Positions 19,790-29,317 of a stretch of 64,000 nt of DNA are shown here, piece by piece. Location of the stretch: the NCBI GenBank assembly GCA_023313575.1, contig JAJTTP010000001.1, forward strand, positions 2,418,001-2,482,000. Direction: 5' to 3'. Position 1 is the stretch's first letter; every line of letters begins with the position of its first letter. Under the pieces are notes generated by a model. It was not told the origin of the DNA, made no database searches, and saw only the letters and a list, made by a program, of their open reading frames with translations. The position numbers were made by a program, and so were the translations under genes. This DNA comes from Eutypella sp. D-1. Its lineage: Eukaryota; Ascomycota; Sordariomycetes; Xylariales; Diatrypaceae.

Positions 19790-22700
19790 TCATCCAAGAT
19801 CCAGCGGTGCCAGTCCCCGTTCCCGCACGGCATCCTGCACGGCATCCTTGACATCCCTGACAGCGGCCCGCCAAGCCTCCCTGCCCACCTCGCCATTATC
19901 AACACCATCCTCTCCCTCCCCTCTTCCCTCGCCCTCGCCATCCTCCTCAACGAGATACTCCAGCCACCGTACCAGCTTCGCCGCCTTATCCATGTCCCGT
20001 TCCTCGCGGACCACGCGCGCGAGGTAGTGCCGGAAGACCTCGACGTCGCGGGCGTGCGGGCCGCCGCTAGTGCTCTCCCGGTGCCACACCCGCAGCATAT
20101 CCCGCACCTCCGACAGTGTCGTCAGGCCGCCGCTCGTGAAGCGCGCCGCTTGCGGTCGCGGGGGGAAGTGTAGGTGTTGTTCCTCTGTTGGTTGCTCGGC
20201 GGCGGTGTTCGTTCTGGATTTAGTGGCGAGCGGGAGGTCCAGACCCGACCGCCGCGCCCGTTGGCGTCGGTGGTCCGCGATCACCTCGCGGCGCACGTCC
20301 TCGGGGAGTTCGGCTAGGAAGTCCGGGTCTAGGTCCGCGATGTCATTATCATCATCGTCATTATTATTGTCGTCATCATCATTCCCGGCTTCTTGCGCCT
20401 GCTCCTGTTGGAGCCGCGGCGGCGCTGGGACGCGGTCCTCGCTGACCTGCCGCTGTTGTTGCTGCTGCTGCTGCTGCAGGCGCTGGTGCGAAGAGGAGAA
20501 CATGCGCGTCTGCACGATGCCTGCGCTTGCGTCCGCGCGCTTCTCCCGGCTCGGTCGCCCGCGCCGCGGCTTCGACGGCGAGACTAGTCGACGCAGCGGG
20601 GGTGGCGCCGCGGCTGCGTGGATGGGACGGTCCCTGCGCGGCGACTGCTGTCTTGAGGAGGCTTGGTAGGTGGCGAGGACCTCCGCCTTCATGTCGTCTG
20701 GCAGCGCGTTGAAGACCTCGGGGTCGATCTCCGCCGGTATCTCGAGCGGTGGCGGCGACTGCGGCTCTGGGGTGGGGTTGGAGCAATGCGAAGAGGACCC
20801 GGACGCCGGTGAGCCCCTGGACTTGTTGCTGGCCTGTCCCTGGGCTAGCAGCCTGCTGCGGATGTCCTGCGGGAGCTCGGCGAGCACCGCCGGGTCCGGG
20901 TTACTGGGCATGATGAACTGCGTGCCGCCGATGTTGAGCGGCGTGTTGGCGCGGGCGTCTTTCTCGGCCGCCCGCGAGATCGCCAGGGCCGGGTGCGACG
21001 TTCCCGTCCCTGCCCTCGGAGTCCTGGGGGCGAGAGGAGTGTCGACAATCGGGTCGCCTGGCTTACCTCGCTTCGGCGTGGGACTGCTCATCTCCGCGCC
21101 GCCGATGTCTTGTATGGGGTCTTGAGCCGCTTTCTTCGCCGACGCGGAGCCGCCCCGGAAGGGCCCGAAGTTGATCCTCTTCTGGCTTCCGTCGGGTCCC
21201 GCGAAGGACGGCTTGATCGGCTCCAGTTTCGTCAGCTGGACGCCTAGACCGCGCAGGTCCCCGGGGCTGAACTTGTACGAGCGCATAATCGCTACCGCTT
21301 CTTTGCCCAGAGCCTGGTGGTCGTGAGTCGCGACGCCGAAGGCGACGCCCTTGTTGAAGGTGTCGCATTTACCGTGGCCCAGGTGCTTGGGAGGGTCCAG
21401 CGGCGCATCGGCCGACCGCCTCATGATCTTCATCGTTAGCTGCTTCCCCTTGACCTGCTCGTGAAGCAGGCGCCTCTCCAGCTCTTTGCATAGGTTGTAC
21501 ACGAACTCTTCGGCCTCCTCCTGGCTGACGAACCGGATGCCCCAGTTGACCTCGGCCGAGACCGACTTGCGGACGGGCTGGTCGCCGACCTCTGCGCGGT
21601 CAATGCCGCGCGCGTACTCCCAGAGCTTTTCGCCCGTCTTGGGGCCCAGGACGCCGACCAGCCGTTCCTTCGACGTCTGTCGGAGGTCGCTGACGAGCTT
21701 GACCCCGATCTCCTCCAGCTTCCCCGCGATACTGTAGGCCACGCCGGGTAGGCCGTCTACTTTTAACTCGCCGAGGACGTCGAGAACGTCCTCCGGCTTG
21801 ATCTGGTGCTGCCCTGCTGGCTTGGCCTTGCGCAGAGCGACTTTCGCGAGCAGTATGTTGCCCCCGATTCCGACCGACACAGCACATCCAGTTTTCTCTT
21901 TGATCCGTTCTCGCAAAGCCAGTGCCATCTTATCCGCTTGCTCTTGCTCCCGCCAGATGCTGCCTTCGTTGACGCCGGACCCGTCCGAACCCACTGCAGC
22001 CAGAATGACTGACGTGGCGTCGATCAGAGCCTCGTCAATGCTGACACTCTGCACGACCCCGCCGACCTCGAGAATGCATTCATAAAACAGCCTGCTGGCA
22101 TCCTCATAAGCCGGAAAGTCGTAGGGGAGGACTTTGAGGTCGGAGCAGAGCTCCTTCGCCCTCTTCATCCACATGCCGTTCTTGACGCCGTACTTCCTGG
22201 CGGGGTAGTTGCAGCTCGCAATCTCCGAGCCTGTCCCGGTGCCGTGGGCGACCGCCGCGGGCTTGTCGACGAACTCCGGCGCGCTCTTCAGCGAGATCGC
22301 GCAGAAGAAGCTGTCGAAGTCGACGTGCATGATGTAGCGCCTCGCGCCGGGCTTCCTCTTCGAAGGCCTAGCCTGCGGGCCTTTCTCGGCCGCGAGTCTT
22401 TGCATCCGTGACTTGAGCTCCGCCTTCCACGTCGAAAGGTGGTGGAGTCGGCTCTCGGAGTAATACTGTTGGATGAAATCCGGGTTCGCCGTGGAGGATT
22501 TCCTCATGCGGGGGTCTTGTAGCAGTAGCGCATTGTGTTCCTCAGACGTTATCGGTTTCGTCTTGTCGGTGGGAGGCCTCTTTTTACGGGAAGAGCCTTC
22601 TATTCCCGACACTTCATCCGACCGATAATCGGGTGTGATACCCTCAACTGGTGGGTTAACGAGAGCAACTTCTTCGTCATCTGCCTCCCTGTCGTTGACT

Positions 22701-23395
22701 CCCAACACGGACTCATTGGGTAGTCCTTCGTCTGAATCAATATCTTCAACTCTTTTCCGTCGGCTAGGCGAGTCGTTACCAGCGTGGTTTCCGTCAATCG
22801 TCTCGGCTGTCCTTCTAAGTTGGCTGTTATAGAAACTGTTTCTTGTCTGCTCTCGATATCCCGCCAGCGGCGACTGCTGTGTTGTTTGCTGGGTCGATAT
22901 TGTGTTCCCATCCAACTTCAGGGTTTTCTGACGAGGCGTCTCCTCGATAACGCGGTACTCTGTCCATGGCAAGAGCTTCCCTGCCTGTATGGAATCCGTA
23001 ACCCATGCCGGCTTCACTATCCGGTACTTGTTAAAGTCGACAGCCTTTTTGGGGGGCAAGCTAGATGCTATGATATGTGTCGCCATAGTCTTGGAGTCAA
23101 GATATTGTAGAAAACCAGCGCCATGTTGCACTAGTTCACGATGAAGGACGTGAAGTGGCGGCTGCGTATAGCCGGTGACATGCGCCACGACGCCCTTGAA
23201 GATCTGGGGCTTGTCTGCCGAGGAAGACCGCAACTCCGAATCGAGATTCTGGAGTTTAATCTTCTTGCGGCGAAAGTAATCGCTGAAGCCACCAAAGGCG
23301 CTCCCTTCGTACTCCTCGCCCGCCTCATCGGAGAAGGTGTGGTTCTCGATGCGCTTGCGCACGGCGTTAGAGTTCGCCTCTAGGCGGCTACCCAT
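19790..23395 (-). CDS. REV1: DNA repair protein REV1, Y-family deoxycytidyl transferase
   Basis: A single frame of 1201 residues. The order of parts is that of Rev1. A BRCT domain lies at about 62-150 (PQIFKGVVAHVTGYTQPP, then THIIASSLPPKK and KPAWVTDSI). The polymerase palm starts near 354 with MHVDFDSFFCAISL, has SVSIDEALIDAT (catalytic Asp-Glu), and carries helix-hairpin-helix and little-finger regions after it. Near the end are three ubiquitin-binding motifs, at about 831 (DPAVLAELPQDIRSRLL), 890 (DPEVFNALPDDMKAEVL) and 1025 (DPDFLAELPEDVRREVI), and then the C-terminal helical domain that binds Rev7 and other polymerases. Rev1 inserts dCMP opposite damaged bases and scaffolds polymerase zeta in the nucleus. 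A polyglutamine run and Asp/Asn-rich tracts separate UBM2 from UBM3. It is divergent from the RED gene. Confidence 0.95.
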   Translation of the reverse strand: MGSRLEANSNAVRKRIENHTFSDEAGEEYEGSAFGGFSDYFRRKKIKLQNLDSELRSSSADKPQIFKGVVAHVTGYTQPPLHVLHRELVQHGAGFLQYLDSKTMATHIIASSLPPKKAVDFNKYRIVKPAWVTDSIQAGKLLPWTEYRVIEETPRQKTLKLDGNTISTQQTTQQSPLAGYREQTRNSFYNSQLRRTAETIDGNHAGNDSPSRRKRVEDIDSDEGLPNESVLGVNDREADDEEVALVNPPVEGITPDYRSDEVSGIEGSSRKKRPPTDKTKPITSEEHNALLLQDPRMRKSSTANPDFIQQYYSESRLHHLSTWKAELKSRMQRLAAEKGPQARPSKRKPGARRYIMHVDFDSFFCAISLKSAPEFVDKPAAVAHGTGTGSEIASCNYPARKYGVKNGMWMKRAKELCSDLKVLPYDFPAYEDASRLFYECILEVGGVVQSVSIDEALIDATSVILAAVGSDGSGVNEGSIWREQEQADKMALALRERIKEKTGCAVSVGIGGNILLAKVALRKAKPAGQHQIKPEDVLDVLGELKVDGLPGVAYSIAGKLEEIGVKLVSDLRQTSKERLVGVLGPKTGEKLWEYARGIDRAEVGDQPVRKSVSAEVNWGIRFVSQEEAEEFVYNLCKELERRLLHEQVKGKQLTMKIMRRSADAPLDPPKHLGHGKCDTFNKGVAFGVATHDHQALGKEAVAIMRSYKFSPGDLRGLGVQLTKLEPIKPSFAGPDGSQKRINFGPFRGGSASAKKAAQDPIQDIGGAEMSSPTPKRGKPGDPIVDTPLAPRTPRAGTGTSHPALAISRAAEKDARANTPLNIGGTQFIMPSNPDPAVLAELPQDIRSRLLAQGQASNKSRGSPASGSSSHCSNPTPEPQSPPPLEIPAEIDPEVFNALPDDMKAEVLATYQASSRQQSPRRDRPIHAAAAPPPLRRLVSPSKPRRGRPSREKRADASAGIVQTRMFSSSHQRLQQQQQQQQRQVSEDRVPAPPRLQQEQAQEAGNDDDDNNNDDDDNDIADLDPDFLAELPEDVRREVIADHRRQRARRSGLDLPLATKSRTNTAAEQPTEEQHLHFPPRPQAARFTSGGLTTLSEVRDMLRVWHRESTSGGPHARDVEVFRHYLARVVREERDMDKAAKLVRWLEYLVEEDGEGEGRGEGEDGVDNGEVGREAWRAAVRDVKDAVQDAVRERGLAPLDLG

Positions 23396-24199
23396 AGTGG
23401 AATTCGAAAGACCTGAACTCTTCGATTTCGGTTTGAATATTACTTAACTGTATAGAAAAAGAAATCTTGACCCTTATTCTCCTATTATACAAGAGTCAAA
23501 TGGGTTGGGCATCTTGAAAGCAACAATGATCAGGTTCGTTAGTGGCCACCATTGGCGGCGCGTCAAAAGCTCGCGGTCTTGGCGGAATGGAATCCAGAAT
23601 ATTCATGCTGATATCCAGGACATTGCGCTTTTATTTAAGCGATTTTGTTTATCCTACCAAGCCGTCTGTATGTAAGTTGCGGTTGGACATCGAGAAGGAT
23701 TCTAGGAATACCTATGAACTTGTAGGTTGATAGTTGATAGAGGATAACAAGCAAGATCGAGGCGAGATGAGACGCGACAATGTATAGCGACAAGGTACAT
23801 GGGAACAATGGGCAGATCCATACCTGCCTAAGTACCTATTTAGGTGGATTTGTCACGTCATCCCGTGACTTCCAAGGTTTATTAATTACTTGCATGTGTC
23901 AGTACCAATGTACTCTTACCTATTTGTGAGCCACTCTGAAGGGACTCAGCCACTACCTAGTACAAAGTCATAACAAGCGTGCAATCCACCGAAGCTTGGA
24001 ATTATATTGTACACAGGCCAGGCCTGGTCACCTGTGGCCAAGGGCTGAATTCCCCAAGTTCAACAGCACCAAACCTCCTACCTAGCCTTCTACCTTACCT
24101 AAGTACTACCCTACCTGAGTACTTCTTCAACTCACATATCCTCAAGCCTACATCAGATGTGTGTGGTTTTCGCATTTGGATTTCATTGAGTTGCCCGCA
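23396..24199. promoter_or_regulatory. Divergent upstream region of REV1 and the RED-like gene
   Basis: About 800 bases between two start codons. They include TACCTATTTAGGTGG-like and CCTACCTAGCC elements (23836-23852, about 24078-24087) and a run of CTACCTTACCTAAGTACTACC near 24090-24115. No gene is seen. Confidence 0.4.
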
Positions 24200-25870
24200 A
24201 TGAATAACGAGCAGTTCCGCCGTCTTGTCGGTTCTAGTACTCCCAAACCATCAAATAATAAAAACAATGCGACCAGTCCGTCACCCTCCCGCGCTGCTGT
24301 AGCGCTTGGGTCGCGCAAGACTTCTAGTATTCCCATGACACCGTAAGTGCATATAAATACCTACCTAGATCTACCTAAGTAGTTATTATATAATTCGGCC
24401 TACTTAGGTAGCTATAGTTATTCTGGATGTTGACTTGTAGATGCTAGGCGCTCAATAGGTCTCAGCAACTCCGACTTTGCGCGACAACTAGCGGAACGAA
24501 ACCAAAGCCGCAAACCCGATAAGAAATCTCGATCATTCGCTCCGAAGGGAAGTAAATTAGCAGAGGGCTATACGGACCGCGCGAAAGCAAGGACCGCCGA
24601 GGAAGATGACGAACGAGCTGTAAGGTTAAAGGCTCTAGAAGATGCTCTTAAAAACGACGAGGTCGACCCAGAGACATACGAGAAGCTACGCTCAGAGATT
24701 GCCGGTGGAGACTTGCCAAGTACGCACCTGGTCAAGGGCTTGGACTTCAAGCTCCTGGAACGAATACGGAAGGGCGAGGATGTCTATAAAGAAAGAAAAG
24801 CGGAAGAGGACGAAGAGAAGTCCGAGCCCGAAGACGTCGACGACGAATTCGAGAAGCTGGAAGATGCCGAGATAGCCGCGGTTGAGAAGGAGAAGGCATC
24901 GAAAAAGGGCCAGCTGTCGACCGTAGCGCTAAATCCCGGCAAGAAGCGGACGAGAGATCAAATCTTGGCCGAGATGAAAGCTGCCAGGGAGGCAGCTAAG
25001 GTCAAGGAGCAGTCGAATCTAGGTACAAAGTTCAGAAAGATCGGTGCGAAGACGCCTGGCTCGAGGACAGAACGTGATGGTAAAGGGAGAGAGATCCTCA
25101 TCATCACGGATGAGCACGGCAATGAGAAGCGTATGGTGCGCAAAGTACCATCGACTGCTGAACGGGAAGCTAGCAAGGCCAGGGATCTCATGATGCCCGA
25201 CAAAGATGCGAAACCTCTCGGGATGGAAGTCCCCGAGATATACAGGCAAAAGGAGGAAGAACCGGAAGATGCGGACATCAACATATTTGACGACGCTGGT
25301 GATGACTACGACCCCCTTGCGGGTCTAAGCGGCGATTCGGATGAAGACGAGTCGGACGAGGAGGAGCCAGGACCTGAGGAGAGCGCCGAACGCGATAAGG
25401 GTGCAATGCCACCGCCGCCACCGCCACCAACCGCTGGCGCAGGGCCGCGCAATTATTTCAAGGATTCCAAGACCGCTTTGGCGTCCTCTGAAACCCTCAA
25501 GGCACCATCCATGTCCGATCCCACTATCCAAGCCGCGCTGAAGAAGGCGGCATCTCTGAACGTCGCATCAAGAGTGCCAGAGGATGGGGACGATGAGGAG
25601 GCACGCGCTAAGGCGGAGCGGCGTAGGAAGATGCTGCAGAACGAGGACCGCGATCTCGAGGACATGGATATGGGCTTCGGCACGAGCAGATTTGAGGACG
25701 AGGCCGATTTTGACGATGTCAAGCTGGCGCAGTGGGGCGACGATGACGACGGGCACCAGGGTAAAGGCGGCGGCTCCAAACGTAAGAGAGGTCCGAAGAA
25801 GCGGAAGGGCGATGCCAACAATGCGGCGGATGTTCTGCGAGCGATGGAAAAGCAGCGTGGTGCTAAGTAA
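24200..25870 (+). CDS. RED/IK-like spliceosome-associated protein
   Basis: Two exons, 24200-24342 and 24448-25870, give 521 residues. The intron has a GTAAGT donor and a TGCTAG acceptor and restores the frame at T-P-R-S. The protein begins MNNEQFRRLV and contains DFARQLAERN, GYTDRAKART and GGDLPSTHLVKGLDFKLLER. These are the hallmarks of the RED N-terminal region (human IK/RED), which acts with Smu1 in activating the spliceosome B complex. The rest is charged, with GKGREILIITDEHGNEKRMV, an acidic and proline-rich middle, and a basic end (GSKRKRGPKKRKGD, a likely nuclear signal). No RED (Arg-Glu-Asp) dipeptide repeat is evident, as in other fungal members. Family placement rests on the THLVKGLD region. 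Confidence 0.85.
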
Positions 25871-26573
25871 TCCAAATCCAATCATTGGCCTTGCCTGTGA
25901 AAAGATTCGAGGCCAACAGCTAATCTAACGAGTTAATGCCATCTCTGCCATGAGCACATGCTTGAAATGTTGGAGAGCTAACCCCTGATACTTAAGTAGC
26001 GTATTGACCACGAGCCCCGGTTTCCTGCACTCTGAACAATACATAGTACTTCGTAGTCAGTATAAAATTGGATGTTATTCACAAAAAAATGCCGGCTGTC
26101 TAGCTCATGCATATAACTGTCTTGCGTACGGCTACAGCCTATGTCCCCATTTTGATGTGAAATTTGCCATTTTTTTGCAAATCAGGAGTTGACGTTGCCG
26201 CAAGTCCCACATCCAGCGGCTCCCTGCCAGCCCGGTTTTAAGTGCTACGTTTACTGTGTTTCCCCGCGATTACCAGGACAATTAGTTAAGCCCTACCGCA
26301 CGCTAAGTGTCAGGCAAAAGGCAACATGGTAAACCAACAAGTCCAGCATTCTTTCAATAACTAAGTGTTCCAAATACCGACGGGCATCGCACGAACTACC
26401 TACCACCCTACGAAAGTAGCCAGTCGCCTAAAATAGAGACGTTGATACCTCGTATATCGTGGTGCTAAAGACGTAAAAATACTAAATCGGACGTTGCATC
26501 GCATACCTGCACTGTCAGATAGATATCCTTAACGAGAGAAAAGGGTGAAATAGTCTAAGTAGCGAAGTCCGCC
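25871..26573. other. Spacer upstream of the nucleoside hydrolase
   Basis: About 700 bases of AT-richer DNA. Only short frames are present (26004-26192 plus is not protein-like). It holds the RED 3' region and the hydrolase promoter. Confidence 0.5.
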
Positions 26574-28245
26574 ATGTCCGACCCGATTCCCCTGTGGCTG
26601 GACTGCGATCCTGGCCACGATGTAAGTGCCTTTAGAGTCTTGACGCTACGGCGAATCCTTCTATATATACGTTTCTGGGCGCGGCGGAATCCCCGCCGAC
26701 AGCAGATTCTCGTCACATGGCTGACTTATGTATAGGACGCATTTGCTATACTCCTCGCCGCATACCACCCGGGCATCAGGCTACTGGGCATCAGCACGGT
26801 GCACGGCAACGCATCTCTAGCAAAGACCACCAATAATGCCCTGTCGATACTGGCGGCTATCGGCAAGGAGGATGAGATCAGCGTGCACCCTGGCGCCGCA
26901 CATGCACTCGTTGTAAGTTCTTAAGGAGGATTTCTCCGGTCCTGAAGTCCCTGGGCACGGCTCGGGAAGAAAAGTCAATGCCACCTTGGTCTGCTAACAA
27001 TTTGGTAGAGTATTATCTCCCCCGGTTCCTTCAAACCCAATCCTGTGTCCTTGCCTGAGTATCGGCTTTCAAAAGCCGTAGGAAGAAGAGGGTCCCGCGA
27101 CCGCAGAGCTATTTCCCTGCGAGAACGGGGATCCTGCTTATCGGGAGGATATGGCCTGATTCAGCGACTGATACAGAAAACAGCACCGCAAACACATCCA
27201 CGCGCCGACCGACATCCACGGAGAGTCAGGTATAGACGGCACCGATCTGCTGCCGCCGCCGCCGGCGCGCGGGGCGAGCGCCATACCTGCGGTGGATGCT
27301 ATGGCGGCGGCGCTGCGGGAGACGAAGCCGGGGACGGCCTGGGTGGTGGCGACGGGGGCGCTGACTAACGCAGCGGCGCTCTTCATCGCGCACCCGGACC
27401 TCGCGGAGCATGTCAAGGGCTTCAGCGCCATGGGCGGGTCCATCGGTGGCGGCTTCACCCCGGCCCCCATGGGCAAGGTCGACGGCGTCGACCGCATCGG
27501 GAACTGGACCCCCTGGGCTGAGTTCAACGTGCTCATCGACCCCGAGGCCGCTTCTTTCCTGCTCGAACACCCTGTTCTCGCGCCCAAGACCACCCTCGTC
27601 CCCTTAGACCTGACTCATCTCGTGCTCGCCACCAAGGACGTCCAGGAGTCGATACTCTACGGCCCCTCTGGCGGCGACGGATCTGCGCCGAGAGAGGGTA
27701 GGGGGAAGTCGAATCTGAGAATTATGCTCGTAGAGCTGTTGAATTTCTTCGCGGGGACCTACCGGTGAGTCCTTGCCTATTATCCTGCCTGTCCACATGG
27801 TGCAGACTGATATCTATACCCGCGCATCTACGATGAATCAAGAAATGCCGTCGCATCAATACCTGCTAACGAAGCTGATCGGCTCAACAGGGACGTGTTC
27901 AACCTCGTAGAGGGCCCGCCGCTGCACGACCCGCTGGCGGTGGCGGTGGCGCTGACGGGCACAGAGCACGAGATCGCGTTCCACGACTACGACCCGAAGA
28001 GCGCCGAGGGCCCGGGGCGCCGGGAGCGGTTCGCGGTTGAAGTCGTGACGGAGGGGACGCTCGACGACGCCTTCGCCGGCGCCCAGACCGGACGCACTAT
28101 CGCGCGCCGCCTCGACGACCCCGCTGCTCCCGGCGTCCGCATCCCCCGCGGCCTCGACATCCCCCGCTTTTGGGCCGTTATAGAGGAGTGCTGCCAAAGA
28201 GCTGACGCGGCGAACGCCGCCAGGGCCGCCGCGGGCAAGGCTTAG
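26574..28245 (+). CDS. Inosine-uridine preferring nucleoside hydrolase
   Basis: Four exons: 26574-26621, 26736-26912, 27184-27764 and 27891-28245 (386 residues). The first intron falls within the signature DCDPGHDDA, between the histidine and the second aspartate pair; these aspartates hold the catalytic calcium. Later landmarks are GISTVHGNAS, IHGESGIDGTDLL, ATGALTNAA, MGGSIGGG, EFNVLIDPEAA and the ligand-bearing HDPLAVAVAL. The enzyme splits the N-glycosidic bond of ribonucleosides for base salvage, like yeast Urh1. Intron 2 (271 bp) is long for this window. I chose its acceptor (CAG at 27181-27183) because an in-frame TGA lies just upstream and the join HALV-HRKHIHAP gives the normal spacing. 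No signal peptide is seen, so it is probably cytosolic. Confidence 0.88.
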
Positions 28246-28901
28246 TGAAAAGGTGGGAGCTCTGCTATGGGGTTATGTGCCCTGAGTTCCTGCATAGGAG
28301 GGTTGGAAAATGAGCAGGCTAGGAATATAGACGTGGAGTTGGATAGTAGACTAAATAGATTCTGTTCCCCCTTCCTACTTATGCGCGTATATGTTGCTAC
28401 TAGCTAGTCACATTGGCGATCTCCAAATGAGCAATGAGTGGTAATGAAGTCACATCGAATGCAAGACAGACCAGTAGTTCCATACTAATATACTCATACA
28501 GCTGCAACGCCTGCCCGCGAGAGTCCTTGATCTAATGTTGCAAATATTTCAGGGTACCGAACCAACGAGCCAAACCGAACACCCACTTCATATTATCCCA
28601 TCCCAGCCTGGTCTCGAAAAACGTAGTATATATATAAACAGTCAAGTAAACCTAACCCTGAACAAACAACCCATGATGCGAGGGCCAGATGGCGTTCCGC
28701 AAATACGTAAAACGGTCAGGAGCGGCGTTTCGTGGGGGTATATCAGCAAGGGGCTAGCGCCGAAAGATGCCCCAGGAAACTAGCCCAGGCCAGAGCACTC
28801 CGCACAACCTCGTAGAACTCCGGATCCGACAAATGCACAAGAACGCTTTATACCGCATTAGTCTATGATAATCATGCACGCCGTGACTTTGGCCGTCGTC
28901 T
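28246..28901. other. Spacer downstream of the nucleoside hydrolase
   Basis: About 650 bases. The 28535-28783 frame lacks any recognisable feature. It represents two facing 3' ends. Confidence 0.5.
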
Positions 28902-29195
28902 TCAGTCCTCGGTAAGGTCGATCACCTCGACGATCTTCCGCTTGTTGCCCGCGAGCGTCATCGTGTTCGTAGTCGTGGGCCGCCGCGGGATCACTGCCGC
29001 CGCAGTCCGCCCGCTGTCCCGCCCAGTGGTAGCAGTGGCACGAGAGACGGGTGCAGTGGTGTGGGGGGGAACCCCCACGATTGGTCTCGGGCCTAACCCG
29101 CCATTAACGTCGCGAGAGTGGTTGGATGACGATGCCGTACGCCGTTCTGGCTGGGAGGGCGCTGACCTTCCGGCACGTGGTGGGTCAATGGCCAT
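28902..29195 (-). CDS. Small protein ending in a SUMO-interacting motif (or last exon of the upstream gene)
   Basis: A 97-codon frame starting MAIDPPRAG (ATG at 29195). It is basic, rich in Pro, Thr and Arg, and ends KRKIVEVIDLTED followed by a stop. V-I-D-L-T with a following acidic pair is a classical SUMO-interacting motif, and a KRK cluster precedes it. I do not recognise the rest. It lies 122 bases downstream of the stop of the larger minus-strand gene, so it could instead be a last exon of that gene if the final part of that frame is intronic. As an independent gene it has only moderate support. Confidence 0.4.
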   Translation of the reverse strand: MAIDPPRAGRSAPSQPERRTASSSNHSRDVNGGLGPRPIVGVPPHTTAPVSRATATTGRDSGRTAAAVIPRRPTTTNTMTLAGNKRKIVEVIDLTED

Positions 29196-29293
29196 GTTGG
29201 TAGGTACGTACGTAAAGGAAAGAGATAATAACAAATAAAAGGTGGTGAGACTGGTGTTGTATTCTGGTCTAAGGTCTAAGATCTATCTATGAG

Positions 29294-29316
29294 GGATATG
29301 GGCGAAGCCCATATCC
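29294..29316. other. Perfect 10-bp hairpin just after a stop codon
   Basis: GGATATGGGC and GCCCATATCC flank a three-base GAA (TTC on the minus strand). The hairpin starts two bases after the TAA that ends the minus-strand gene. In the transcript it would form a stable stem in the 3' UTR. No function is shown. Confidence 0.4.
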
Positions 29317-29317
29317 T

